Below, piece by piece: positions 18,385 to 27,638 of a DNA stretch of 64,000 nucleotides. The DNA lies in NCBI GenBank assembly GCA_029243025.1, contig JAQWSU010000049.1:124001-188000 (forward strand), given 5' to 3'. The stretch is from Pirellulaceae bacterium (lineage in GTDB: Bacteria > Planctomycetota > Planctomycetia > Pirellulales > Pirellulaceae). Under the pieces are notes generated by a model. That model had not been told where the DNA came from. It was given only the letters and a program-made list of their open reading frames with translations, and ran no database searches. Position numbers and translations under genes: made by a program. Every line of letters starts with the position of its first letter. Within the stretch, counting starts at the first letter, position 1.

Positions 18385-19911
18385 TCAATCATCCTGAATG
18401 GTAATTGCAAATATCTTTGCATTCGTCAGATGAATTCGTATCTGATAACCTTCGCTTGGTAGATCAGCCAAGCGGCTTTTTCTCCAGCGAACCGGATGTT
18501 TAAGGTTGTCATCTGCCAGAGGCATTGACTGATCTTTGGTATAACCCGACACCCGATAGCCACTTGAATCCAACAGTTCGATTTGAATTTCCCCACCGCG
18601 CGCATCCGCATTCACACTAATTCGCATCTCGGGGGACAACCGGATTGGCTTGAGCGTAATCTGGCCTTGCTTTCCTCTCGGCTGAATGGCAACAAAACGA
18701 TCACGTGGAAGTGTAAACAGTCCGATGCCACTCTTACTCCGCTCAACATCCGCTGTCCAACTCGGATACGCGCCGTAATAGAAGCGAATCTCGTCTGGAA
18801 GAATCACCGGCGTGCTGTTGGTCCACAGACAGCCCGCATCGAATGTTTCCCCATCACCCGTAACAGGCAAAAAAGACCGGCTACTATACGAACGGCGCCA
18901 TTCGATCCCATCGCGGCTTGTCGCCAATTCCGCTGGCATATTTCCGGTACCACCACGATCAAACCCACCAAAATCCAAACGCTGAAGCAAACCGAAATAA
19001 ACGCCAGCATGCAGAAAAACCGGAGCCCCATGCAACTGACCACTATCATCATCCGAGGCAGTTAGCACCAAGGTAGGCGGCGTCCAATCAACAAAATTTT
19101 CTGATTCGGTTCTCACAACCGCTCGCTTCCAGAATCGATCGCCACTGGGCGCATCAATCCAGGTTTTCGAATAAATGACGTAGCGGTCTCGTTTTGAGTC
19201 AAACATCACGTCGATTACATCACTAATCGCCGGCCGAGGTTGGGGTAACCCTTCGGATTCACGGACCAACGGCGGGGGCCCAGGTTCGCCGTAGGCGCCC
19301 TGCAGCAACGGTGGAGCGATATATTTTTCCCAATGAATTCCATCGGCTGAAAAAGCGACGCATAGCCCCGGAACATCCCGTCCCTTCACATTCACAAAAT
19401 CCCAATAGGCCAACTTATAGCGTCGTAAGGCGTTGGGCTCGTTCGCATCGTACAAAACCGATGCGCCGTAATTCACGCTCCGCAGGCCATTCCCCACAAG
19501 CACAATATTCGTTGCCTCGTCACCATTAAAATCAAACAACCCCAAGGCTGGTTTTTGCCAATTGACACCATCAGCAGACGTAGCATAGCAAAGGACTACT
19601 CGCCGCGAAGCCTGCTTGGCTCGTCCCCCGGCGTAAGCCTGATACCAAGCTTGATACCGGCCCGTCACGGGATTGTGATGAACGCTGCAATACCCGATAG
19701 CAAGTTCCCACGGTTTGGTCTCCGTCAGAATTGCTGATTTTGCGTGACGTGTTGGCTGTTGCAAAATACGTTGCGTACCAGAGCGGTAGAGCACGTCATG
19801 ATCGTCAACAAAAAGAATCGTGTGATCGGTTGCCTGTGCCACGGCAACAAGCGAGTACAACAAGACCAACGAATTCACAATAGGGCAGCCGATAGCACGA
19901 ATGTTTAACAT
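18385..19911 (-). CDS. Secreted glycosidase-like propeller protein
   Basis: A 508-residue protein with a signal peptide (to about residue 27, VAVAQA). One five-bladed propeller of the glycosidase/BNR type follows, with YATSADGVNWQKPALGLFD and AFSADGIHWEKY. A C-terminal domain of about 95 residues follows. Both the propeller and the tail resemble the C-terminal half of the protein encoded just downstream (15909-18341), so the two genes are likely related by duplication. Only 43 bp separate them, which suggests co-transcription. The likely role is binding or cleavage of an extracellular sugar polymer. The catalytic residues were not identified. Confidence 0.8.
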   Translation of the reverse strand: MLNIRAIGCPIVNSLVLLYSLVAVAQATDHTILFVDDHDVLYRSGTQRILQQPTRHAKSAILTETKPWELAIGYCSVHHNPVTGRYQAWYQAYAGGRAKQASRRVVLCYATSADGVNWQKPALGLFDFNGDEATNIVLVGNGLRSVNYGASVLYDANEPNALRRYKLAYWDFVNVKGRDVPGLCVAFSADGIHWEKYIAPPLLQGAYGEPGPPPLVRESEGLPQPRPAISDVIDVMFDSKRDRYVIYSKTWIDAPSGDRFWKRAVVRTESENFVDWTPPTLVLTASDDDSGQLHGAPVFLHAGVYFGLLQRLDFGGFDRGGTGNMPAELATSRDGIEWRRSYSSRSFLPVTGDGETFDAGCLWTNSTPVILPDEIRFYYGAYPSWTADVERSKSGIGLFTLPRDRFVAIQPRGKQGQITLKPIRLSPEMRISVNADARGGEIQIELLDSSGYRVSGYTKDQSMPLADDNLKHPVRWRKSRLADLPSEGYQIRIHLTNAKIFAITIQDD

Positions 19912-20075
19912 CGCAATTCACCATTCCACACAGACCCGCTACATACCGATCTACGGGACTTGTATTCATGCAACCAATCCAAGCACGCCGCAGACTTCCT
20001 TTGCAAATGAGCCTCGCGCTCCAAGTGCAAACTCTTGTGAAAAGCATTCTAGCGACTCAGGAGGGGGGTTCGCCA

Positions 20076-23000
20076 TCAGTCATCATCGAAAATAGCGTCG
20101 ATCGCAGCAGCCAGCTGAGCCTGCATCCGGGCGACAGCCAAGTAGCTGCCTTGTTGAAAAGCAAATACTAAGTCGCTCGAATCGAATTCACCGTCTCCAT
20201 TCCAGTCACCCGTTTCATAGCTGGAATTGAGCGTCATCCCATCTTGATATTCTCCTGCCTGAAAAACGACGACTAAATCGGCCGAGTTAAACAGGCCATC
20301 ATGATTTGAGTCACCCGCGATCGGGCGGATCATGATTTCACCAGGACTTCCTCCCGAAACGGTACTTTCTCGCCAGCCAGACGGCTGATTCCAAAGGTCG
20401 AGATCATGAATCGACGGGCTCACGAATTCCAGTGTTTTACCTCCCCCATCGGTCGCATCAAACCATTGGTCGGAATAGGTAACCTGCTGCAGTAGGTCGC
20501 CGCCCGCATGCAAGCTAATCGTTTCACCACCATTACTAAGCTTCCCTTCCCACTGTCCGGCGACAGGAAGGCGATCTCCATAACGAACTCGAAAAGCATC
20601 CAGATCTTCGACGATCAAGATCGTCTGCTGAGGTGCCAACATAGCAATTTCACTCTGCGCAAAATCGAATTGAACACCTTCCAAACTCCCTTCACGGTTC
20701 GCAAGTTCAAGTGTCACATCGCTTAAATCGATCGTCGCCTCACCAATATTCACCAATTCGAGAAACTCGAATTCTTGGGCATTTGCGATCCCGGCAACTT
20801 TTTCGGCGTTGGTCACCGGTGCGGGATTGAAATTAATCTCGGAAACCCGCAGATTGGCAGTGGTCGCGGCCACCCCCACGGTGAAGCGAACCTCATTCAA
20901 AGCAGACCATTGACCCTCTAAAAGGATCCGCGACTTGACCGTCACGTGGCCTGCAAGCGGAATTGGCGACGCATAGAGGTTACCGTCCAACCGTGGGTCC
21001 GTTCCATCTAACGTATAAAAAAGCTGGCCAGCTTCATTCGGATTCTTGATTACTAGCTCAAAGCCATCACTGATCGTACCGCCATGTTGACTAAAAACAG
21101 GAGCTGCATGTTCCGGATAGAGTCCGAGCGATTTAAATTGATCGAGCACAAGATCTGATCGGACGGGAAACCATTTTCCCAACAAACGATCACGAACTTT
21201 TTGAAATTGCTCGTGGGGCGTGTATTGAATTCGTCGCAAATCGCCCCAGCGGGTCGCTTCCGCGATCAAAGCTTGTTCGATTTCACCTGTCAGCTCCATC
21301 CAACGAGCGGCTGGAACATTCCGCTCTGGATGATCTGGATTCCAATCGGTGTTTTGCGGATCAACGTACAGAACTCCTCCCTCGAAGAAAGCTCGCTGAA
21401 GGTGGTCGGCAAACAGCAACCGAAAATCGTCATTCGTACGCAAAGCGTGATAGAACTTCGTTGGAGAATCGCTGTCACGTCGGTGAGGCCTGGTGCGATT
21501 GCTGCGCACGTGCGGTTTCATCCCGTGCTCGTTGTCCCACATAAAAAACTTAAAGCCCGTGCTATCAGCCGTCCGATCTCGCCCCATGTAAAAGTTGCCG
21601 GGCCAATCATTTGCCGCCGCATAGGCTCCAACAATCACATAGTCAATCAGACTTGGAACATCGATCAACACGGGGTAATCAGGATTCCTCGTGCCGTCCG
21701 GGTTGTTCCCCTGGATGCGTTGGTAGTCAGCCGTGTCAGAGAAATCAAGGTAACCGGCCGAAAAATCACGTGGGTCTTTCTGAATCGCAGTCAATAAATC
21801 ATGGTAGGCATCGGGAGTTCCATCGATGATTTCCTCATGGTTCTTGACGATATCATAGTCGTCACTGCTGCCACCAAGATACGACTGGGCAAACGAACCA
21901 TCCGGACGTTCCGTCGGATTATACAATCCCCAATAAAGTCCATTGATGTACAGATGAACCCAGTTGCCGTGCGGCTGGACTTGCCCCATCGCCAGCAAGG
22001 TCTCTCTTGCCCATTGGTCTCGAACGAACTGGCCCAGCCGATTGTCACCCGTATCGTACACCCAAGCGTCTTGCGAGTTCGATCGTAGTACGAGCGTATT
22101 AAACGACTCGGCCGCCCTATTTCCAAAGAGAGGATAATCTAACTGAGATGCTCCATAGTCGTCACGAAAGACAAGCCTCAAGGAATGCTTTGGATTACGG
22201 CTTGGATTACGAGAGGTATAGCCCTGAATTCTAATTCCCGCATCGATCTGAAATCCCGTTTCCTGCTGACTCGGATCGATATATTCCACCGAGACAGGTC
22301 GTTCCCAACGCTCACCGCGTCCCTCGGTGTTTGCGTAAATCCCATCCTGTTTTCCGAACATGCCATCGATCGATGTGACAAGAGACATGGAGGGCAAAGC
22401 GAGTAGCGAATTCTTGATAACATCTCGAGCCTGATCGACCGTGAAGCTTTCGTTGCCGGCGATCGCCGCAAGATCTTCGGGATCTTGATCCATTCCCCAG
22501 TCCGTGAACGTGTTGCCCCAGGTCGCGGGAAATCCATCGGGAGGTGTACTGTTTTGTGCCAACACGTCATCAAGAAAAAAATAGGTGTGCGTCACCACTT
22601 GAGAAGGAACCAAATCATGCCGAAAGGCGGCGACCCGCAGTGTTGTCGTCTGGGCAAGATTTAATGGTGAATCATAATCGAGCCCGTTCGTCTCCGACGG
22701 ATCCGTGCCGTCAAGCGTGTAGCGAATTCGAGCCTCAGGTGTTGCGGTAGTAAGTTCGAGGAAGAAGGGTTGCTCAAAGAAACCACGCTCGACACTCAAG
22801 CGAGCTTCTTCGGTAAACCCGTCGCGAGGGTCGACATTCGCCCGACCAGGGCTGGGCTCCACAAAGTAAGCGCCTGCGGTATCAGTCATCGCAGAAAGGC
22901 CATAACTGACATCCGTCTGCTGGCGCGGATAACCCTCCGCAAATTCGAAGAGTGGAATTCCATCTGCGCGGTTCAGCGATAAATACTCTCCCTTGCTGGA

Positions 23001-23978
23001 GAGCTGAAAATTCACATGCAGATATCCCAGCTCATCCAATGCCGAATCCCGTACATCCTCACCGGATGCGAAAATAAGCAAATACCCATTGGGCTCAATC
23101 ACGACATTAGCTGGCATCGCCCACTTGGTCGGGTTTTGTTCATCATCGGTCAGGTGAAGTCCGGATAAATCAACAGGTTGAGAGTGCCGATTGTGTAACT
23201 CGATCCAATCGGGTGTCGACTCATCACCTTCAAATTTCGCGTTGTCAGCAGGACGCACGCGGGTGCTTAGCGTGGTCGCATTTGATGCCATTATTTCGCT
23301 AATCACAATCGGCTGAGATGCAGTCTGAATCGCAACGAGCGTCGTCTCCCCCCGCCCAGATCCGTCAGTTGCATAGTAGGAAAACGAATCTTCCCCCTCG
23401 AATCCATCCGCCGGGACGTAAATGAAAGAACCATCCGGATTCAGATGGACTGTCCCGTGATTGCTGGCGGCAACCAACTCGGCAGTAATTCCGTCTCCGT
23501 CCGCATCGTGATCATTCGCCAGCACACCGGCTTCGTTGGAAATACGAAGCGTTTCCCCCGTTAACGTCAGGTAACTCTCCGGAAGGGATACGGGTAAGTC
23601 ATTCGCCGGTTCCACATTGAAAAAAACGAGTGCCTGAAAAGACCGCTCGGAAGCATCGATCGCCGTATAACTTGCAAAATCAAGACCACTGAAATCAGCC
23701 GGCGGGATGTAGCGGAAAGCCCCATCAGACTCCAACTGCCAGTTTCCACGAGGAGAATTCCCGATCTCGGCAAACAATTGATCGCCATCCTCATCGGTGT
23801 CATTTGCCAAGACCCCTTGAGACGTCTCGACAACAAGCGCAACATCTTCCATCACTTGATAGGTATCAGGCACTGCATGAGGTCGCGTCAATAACCTGCG
23901 GGACTCAAGCGGTTCGATGTGCAAAGCAATCTTTCGTCGAGAACGTCGACGTCTTCGATCACGTTTTTCATAAAACAC
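20076..23978 (-). CDS. Large surface protein: cadherin-like, LTD, CotH and dockerin-like
   Basis: A protein of about 1300 residues. After a Lys/Arg-rich N-terminus comes HIEPLESRRLL, a leader found on many large exported planctomycete proteins. The domains in order are: two cadherin-like/VCBS-type repeats (about 35-220, with GVLANDTDEDGDQL and GVLANDHDADGDGI); a lamin-tail domain (220-370, PDWIELHNR); a chitobiase-type C-terminal domain (IRYTLDGTDPSE); a CotH kinase-like domain (about 530-870, with FFMWDNEHGM); a second chitobiase-type domain; a second lamin-tail domain; and a dockerin-like tail (GDSNHDGLFNSADLVVVF). The start is taken as GTG at 23978 with GAGG seven bases upstream; a TTG 14 codons earlier is possible. 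The protein is probably attached to, or exported across, the cell envelope. Confidence 0.85.
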   Translation of the reverse strand: MFYEKRDRRRRRSRRKIALHIEPLESRRLLTRPHAVPDTYQVMEDVALVVETSQGVLANDTDEDGDQLFAEIGNSPRGNWQLESDGAFRYIPPADFSGLDFASYTAIDASERSFQALVFFNVEPANDLPVSLPESYLTLTGETLRISNEAGVLANDHDADGDGITAELVAASNHGTVHLNPDGSFIYVPADGFEGEDSFSYYATDGSGRGETTLVAIQTASQPIVISEIMASNATTLSTRVRPADNAKFEGDESTPDWIELHNRHSQPVDLSGLHLTDDEQNPTKWAMPANVVIEPNGYLLIFASGEDVRDSALDELGYLHVNFQLSSKGEYLSLNRADGIPLFEFAEGYPRQQTDVSYGLSAMTDTAGAYFVEPSPGRANVDPRDGFTEEARLSVERGFFEQPFFLELTTATPEARIRYTLDGTDPSETNGLDYDSPLNLAQTTTLRVAAFRHDLVPSQVVTHTYFFLDDVLAQNSTPPDGFPATWGNTFTDWGMDQDPEDLAAIAGNESFTVDQARDVIKNSLLALPSMSLVTSIDGMFGKQDGIYANTEGRGERWERPVSVEYIDPSQQETGFQIDAGIRIQGYTSRNPSRNPKHSLRLVFRDDYGASQLDYPLFGNRAAESFNTLVLRSNSQDAWVYDTGDNRLGQFVRDQWARETLLAMGQVQPHGNWVHLYINGLYWGLYNPTERPDGSFAQSYLGGSSDDYDIVKNHEEIIDGTPDAYHDLLTAIQKDPRDFSAGYLDFSDTADYQRIQGNNPDGTRNPDYPVLIDVPSLIDYVIVGAYAAANDWPGNFYMGRDRTADSTGFKFFMWDNEHGMKPHVRSNRTRPHRRDSDSPTKFYHALRTNDDFRLLFADHLQRAFFEGGVLYVDPQNTDWNPDHPERNVPAARWMELTGEIEQALIAEATRWGDLRRIQYTPHEQFQKVRDRLLGKWFPVRSDLVLDQFKSLGLYPEHAAPVFSQHGGTISDGFELVIKNPNEAGQLFYTLDGTDPRLDGNLYASPIPLAGHVTVKSRILLEGQWSALNEVRFTVGVAATTANLRVSEINFNPAPVTNAEKVAGIANAQEFEFLELVNIGEATIDLSDVTLELANREGSLEGVQFDFAQSEIAMLAPQQTILIVEDLDAFRVRYGDRLPVAGQWEGKLSNGGETISLHAGGDLLQQVTYSDQWFDATDGGGKTLEFVSPSIHDLDLWNQPSGWRESTVSGGSPGEIMIRPIAGDSNHDGLFNSADLVVVFQAGEYQDGMTLNSSYETGDWNGDGEFDSSDLVFAFQQGSYLAVARMQAQLAAAIDAIFDDD

Positions 23979-24947
23979 TTGCAGGCCTCGCAAACTAGAT
24001 TTCGCGTCATTGCAAATCAACCGATGAGACTGGAATCACGTCGAGGCATCAGAAGTATCTGCTCCTGAAACTAGCGCCTTCGGATCAATCGGACGGGCAC
24101 GTAAACACACCCAACACGTTCCCTTGCGAAACAACCGATTGTTAATCAATCTCCAAAATGGAGCGATTGATTATCATCTGGCCACCGCGAAAACGCAACG
24201 TAAAACCATCACGACACTGCGATTTGAACGGCTATTCCTCCAACCGAAACCGCATCACAAATTCACCGAATAGAAGAACGCTCACTCCATTCCAGCGAAG
24301 GCCAAGGGCTTCAAACAGATGAGTCTCGAAAGACTTTCAAAATACTACTCAGACGGTAGCAGTGACGATTGCCCCAGTGATACAAAAATCGTCTTGATCT
24401 CGGCACTCAATTCTCTATCAACGCGATAAAGTCCACTCTCTGACCCGATAGGCCATTCATCTTCCGAGGATTATTCTTCCCATAGATAAAGTTGCTTGGG
24501 CGGTTGGGCAAAAGCCATTTGTTGCTCAAGATCTGACAGAAAGGGATAGGCATCATTGATCAATGATTTCGAAGAATGCAAATCAAACAAGGTCTTTTGA
24601 CCGGGCATCCCCACAGGCTGCCGAGGCACATCGCTCCATCCGACTAAATCTGGCGTCTCTTCCATGAACCGTCTACCCTTCAAAACTCTGGAACGCAGTT
24701 GGATGAGTCGTTTCGATCTCAACTGCGCAACAATCAACAAATTAAGAGATCAGCCATCACCAAATCGTCCGTCTCCGCATTCTTTTAATCACACACCGTT
24801 TTCCGATGCCAATGGATACTTCTCCTTTACAGGATCGTCGCTCCACAAGCAACGTGACAGCGGGAATGGTAAAAACACCGCCAAGCAGCTGCCAGCAAAG
24901 CAACTGCCAGCAACCCTGTCATCCGATCAGCCATTTGCGGAGGCAAA
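23979..24947. other. Intergenic region with at most one small gene
   Basis: This 969-bp stretch lies between the large surface protein gene and the CE15 fusion gene. Apart from the small open frame at 24471-24665, no coding frame, RNA gene or repeat was recognised. Confidence 0.45.
24471..24665 (-). CDS. Possible small hypothetical protein
   Basis: A 64-codon open frame, beginning MEETPDLVGW and ending KQLYLWEE, with balanced amino acid composition. AAGGG lies about eleven bases before the ATG. No family is recognised, there is no signal peptide and no membrane segment. It may be a real small protein or chance. It lies about 470 bp past the end of the region carrying the large protein's start. 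Confidence 0.3.
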   Translation of the reverse strand: MEETPDLVGWSDVPRQPVGMPGQKTLFDLHSSKSLINDAYPFLSDLEQQMAFAQPPKQLYLWEE

Positions 24948-26972
24948 TTAATTCGGCACAAGCCGAACCACGCGAAACCCAATCCTCGCATCTTCGATAT
25001 GAGGATGACTGTAAAAGTGGCCCGCCGATTGCTTGTTATTCCCCAAATACCACGCCGCTGATCGGAGTGCACGATGAAGCTGGCCGACTGGAGATTCCGT
25101 CCACTCCCACACCCGATTGGCAAACCCAGTCATCCCCCAGGGACTCAGTAAATCAGGTTGGGGCCGATCAATGCGGGGTCGATTTGATGGGTTCCGTGCA
25201 AAATGCAGATAGGAACCCGCTCCATCAGGCTGCAACGCATAGTAGGCCGCTTTGTACCATTCATTTTCCGTCGGCAAGGTGTATTTGGCTCCGATCTGAC
25301 GATTCCCAACGCGCTTCACTCCTGCCAATTGGTAAGCACCATCCTCAGTTGTGCCGACTCCCTGTTCGCCGGTTGGCCTACCATGATGGAGCCAATTGCA
25401 ATATCGAACGGCATCCAACCAGGAGACATAGCTCACCGGGATCGGCAATTGCCCCAGCATGACCTGATATTGATAGCTGGATTGATTCTTCACTCTGCGA
25501 ATTGCTCCAGCAGCGGTTTCCATGCGGGGATGGTACAAACCAGCCGGATCCTCGCGAGCCACCGCATTGAGAAAGCGGGCGTAGTCAACATGCGAAACCT
25601 CATGGATTGATATCTGAAAGGGCTGATCCACCGCACCAAACCGGCCCTGGCCGTGCAAATCGCGATCTGGCTCATTGCCGGGCGCCCCCACGGTTACCAT
25701 TTGGTGAGGCTGTTTGGTGGGCGCGGGAACAATCCAGTTTCCGTGTTTCGGCTCCGTCGGTTGGGGCAACAGGGGACGCTGCTCGTTCATCGCAGCAAAG
25801 CCATCAGGCAAAGGAAAGGTTGCAGTCCAGTAACTGGCCTGATCCGCCGGCACTTTTCCAAAGAATTTCCATTCGGCAAATTCAAGAATTCGTGCCCAAT
25901 CAGTCCGCTCCGTCGAGTGTCGGCCGCGGCGAAAATGGATCGCGTTATTTCCTGACGCTCCAAGAAGTTCGAAGGCAGGCTGCGCAGCAACCGTCGTGAC
26001 CAGACTGCCAAGCGGATTGGCAAACTCATCATCAATCGATTCGGTACACAGAAGACAACGTGGCGCCACAAGTGCTTTGAGAAAATGCTGATCAAATGGC
26101 AAACGTTCTTCCTGCTTCCCAAACCACCGGATCCGCTCGTGATACCAGTGAGGCTTGTCATTTTGAGCGAGGGCCTCGGCGCCTGGGCCGAGCAGGCGGT
26201 AGCAACCGGCACCTCCAGATCCGGACTGGTGGGGGACGACAAGTCGGATGCGCTCATCCAACGCCCCAGTCAGCAATGCCATCTTTCCACCCCGTGAATG
26301 TCCGGTAATAGCAATCCGGCCCATGTCGATATCATCTCGAGTTTCAAGATAATCAATCAGTCGCATACCACACCAAGCCCAAACGGCGAGCGTGGCCCAG
26401 TCATGATTCGGATAGGCAGCCTGTGCCACTCCCACCAGCCGATCTCGATCAGGATCGAGGTCATGACGCGCGTATTCAACAAAGATGTAGCCTTTTTCCA
26501 AGAACATTGGCACATCTTTCCGCTGGCCGATTCTGTCCTCCTCGCGAATGATTACCGGTCTGCGGCCATTTTGTTTTGGCAAATAGAATACGGCACGAAA
26601 GCGCAATGGCTTGACCTTGTCAATTTCGAGCGTCACGAACTCAACATCTCCTAACCCACTTTCGTGGGGACGCCGTCTTGATTCGACCACCGAAACTTTT
26701 TCCGGACGCGCCGGCATGTTGCCATATTGATAATACAGCAGCATGGACTTCAACTCTTCGCGTCGTCGCTTCCAGTCGGCAGGCGACTCAACCGGTCGAC
26801 CGTCCGCGAAGGTCAACAAGTCAGGCAAGGTGGTCACGCTGGGTAACGCATGCAACGAGTTCGGAGGTGTCCAATCGATCGGCAAAGCCGACTGGCCCAG
26901 CGACCGCTGGGAAGTCAGCAGAAGAGCCATGATGACCAACAACGCAGCGAAACTACACCGATGTAAAACCAT
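24948..26972 (-). CDS. CE15-like glucuronoyl esterase fused to SUMF-like domain
   Basis: A 674-residue exported protein (signal peptide to about residue 26). Residues 40-400 are an alpha/beta-hydrolase of the CE15 glucuronoyl-esterase type. The nucleophile motif is ITGHSRGGKMALLTGALDER (Ser near 224) and the catalytic His is in RRGRHSTERTDW (near 351). Residues 425-674 are a formylglycine-generating-enzyme-like (SUMF) domain with PVSYVSWLDAVRYCNWL, LPTENEWYKAAYY and WEWTESP. The final repeat region reads RSAAWYLGNN with no cysteine pair, so the domain is probably a binding module rather than a true FGE. RBS AGGTGA stands eight bases before the ATG. The protein would act on extracellular uronic-acid-containing polymers such as glucuronoxylan. 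Confidence 0.85.
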   Translation of the reverse strand: MVLHRCSFAALLVIMALLLTSQRSLGQSALPIDWTPPNSLHALPSVTTLPDLLTFADGRPVESPADWKRRREELKSMLLYYQYGNMPARPEKVSVVESRRRPHESGLGDVEFVTLEIDKVKPLRFRAVFYLPKQNGRRPVIIREEDRIGQRKDVPMFLEKGYIFVEYARHDLDPDRDRLVGVAQAAYPNHDWATLAVWAWCGMRLIDYLETRDDIDMGRIAITGHSRGGKMALLTGALDERIRLVVPHQSGSGGAGCYRLLGPGAEALAQNDKPHWYHERIRWFGKQEERLPFDQHFLKALVAPRCLLCTESIDDEFANPLGSLVTTVAAQPAFELLGASGNNAIHFRRGRHSTERTDWARILEFAEWKFFGKVPADQASYWTATFPLPDGFAAMNEQRPLLPQPTEPKHGNWIVPAPTKQPHQMVTVGAPGNEPDRDLHGQGRFGAVDQPFQISIHEVSHVDYARFLNAVAREDPAGLYHPRMETAAGAIRRVKNQSSYQYQVMLGQLPIPVSYVSWLDAVRYCNWLHHGRPTGEQGVGTTEDGAYQLAGVKRVGNRQIGAKYTLPTENEWYKAAYYALQPDGAGSYLHFARNPSNRPRIDRPQPDLLSPWGMTGFANRVWEWTESPVGQLHRALRSAAWYLGNNKQSAGHFYSHPHIEDARIGFRVVRLVPN

Positions 26973-27638
26973 TTTTTTTCACCTGTTCTGGCACCCTTCA
27001 CAGTACCACCCCTTGACGGAGTGGCTCCTCAGGCTGTCAGCGTTCAAGTCAGGTTAGTTGCCGCCGCACGCGTTGATTGATAAAGAAAATCCAATACCAT
27101 GCGCTGAGCTCTTTCATTCGATCGAAAGGCGTCAAAACATCCTCTGCCGTTGTAACACAGCCAGTTCGTTTGAGCCAAACGAAGCTCGGCTCGCAGCCGT
27201 TTTTTCGTCGACAATCGCCACTGTTCGGTTGACGTTTTAAAAAGTGGATAGGAAAGCAACACAAATCTCGGCGTTTCCTGGCAAATTAAGACTCTCCAGG
27301 CATCTACTCATCACGTCCGGCTGTTTCATCTTTCGGGCATCGTCGGCCAGCGAGCCCGGCCACCCATTCCCCCATGATGGCGTGTTCCTAGCCGCAAAAA
27401 TATGTCATTGACGATTTACCAGGCCGTGGGCGTCGCGAATACCAACGCATATTTTCGTCGAACTTTTACCCTAAAGCCGACCAGGGTGAATCGAAAGAAA
27501 TAATAAAATGCCGGATTTGGTGACCCGACTACAAATGAAACAACGTCCAGATTCCTATATAATTCCAATCGTATTCGCCGGACGCAAAGCAAGAATTACA
27601 CGGCCATCGTTTTGGAAAAACTCGAAAGGAACCATCCC
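26973..27638. other. Divergent intergenic region
   Basis: This 666-bp region separates the leftward CE15 fusion gene from the rightward Gfo/Idh/MocA gene. Short open frames inside (for example 27044-27264) have no ribosome site and overlap one another. The right end is AT-rich and contains a -10-like TATAAT. No repeat or RNA was recognised. Confidence 0.45.
27558..27563 (+). promoter_or_regulatory. Possible -10 element for the Gfo/Idh/MocA operon
   Basis: A perfect TATAAT lies about 75 bp before the GTG start at 27639. The hexamer 17 bp upstream (ATGAAA) is a poor -35. This is weak evidence and is given only because it is the clearest promoter-like element in the region. Confidence 0.3.

Noticed and set aside
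24948-26972. True formylglycine-generating enzyme for the sulfatase at 34120
   Set aside because: The SUMF-like domain lacks the redox cysteine pair and is fused to an exported esterase.
27044-27264. Two overlapping minus-strand frames upstream of the CE15 fusion gene
   Set aside because: They overlap each other in different phases, lack ribosome sites and have no protein-like pattern.
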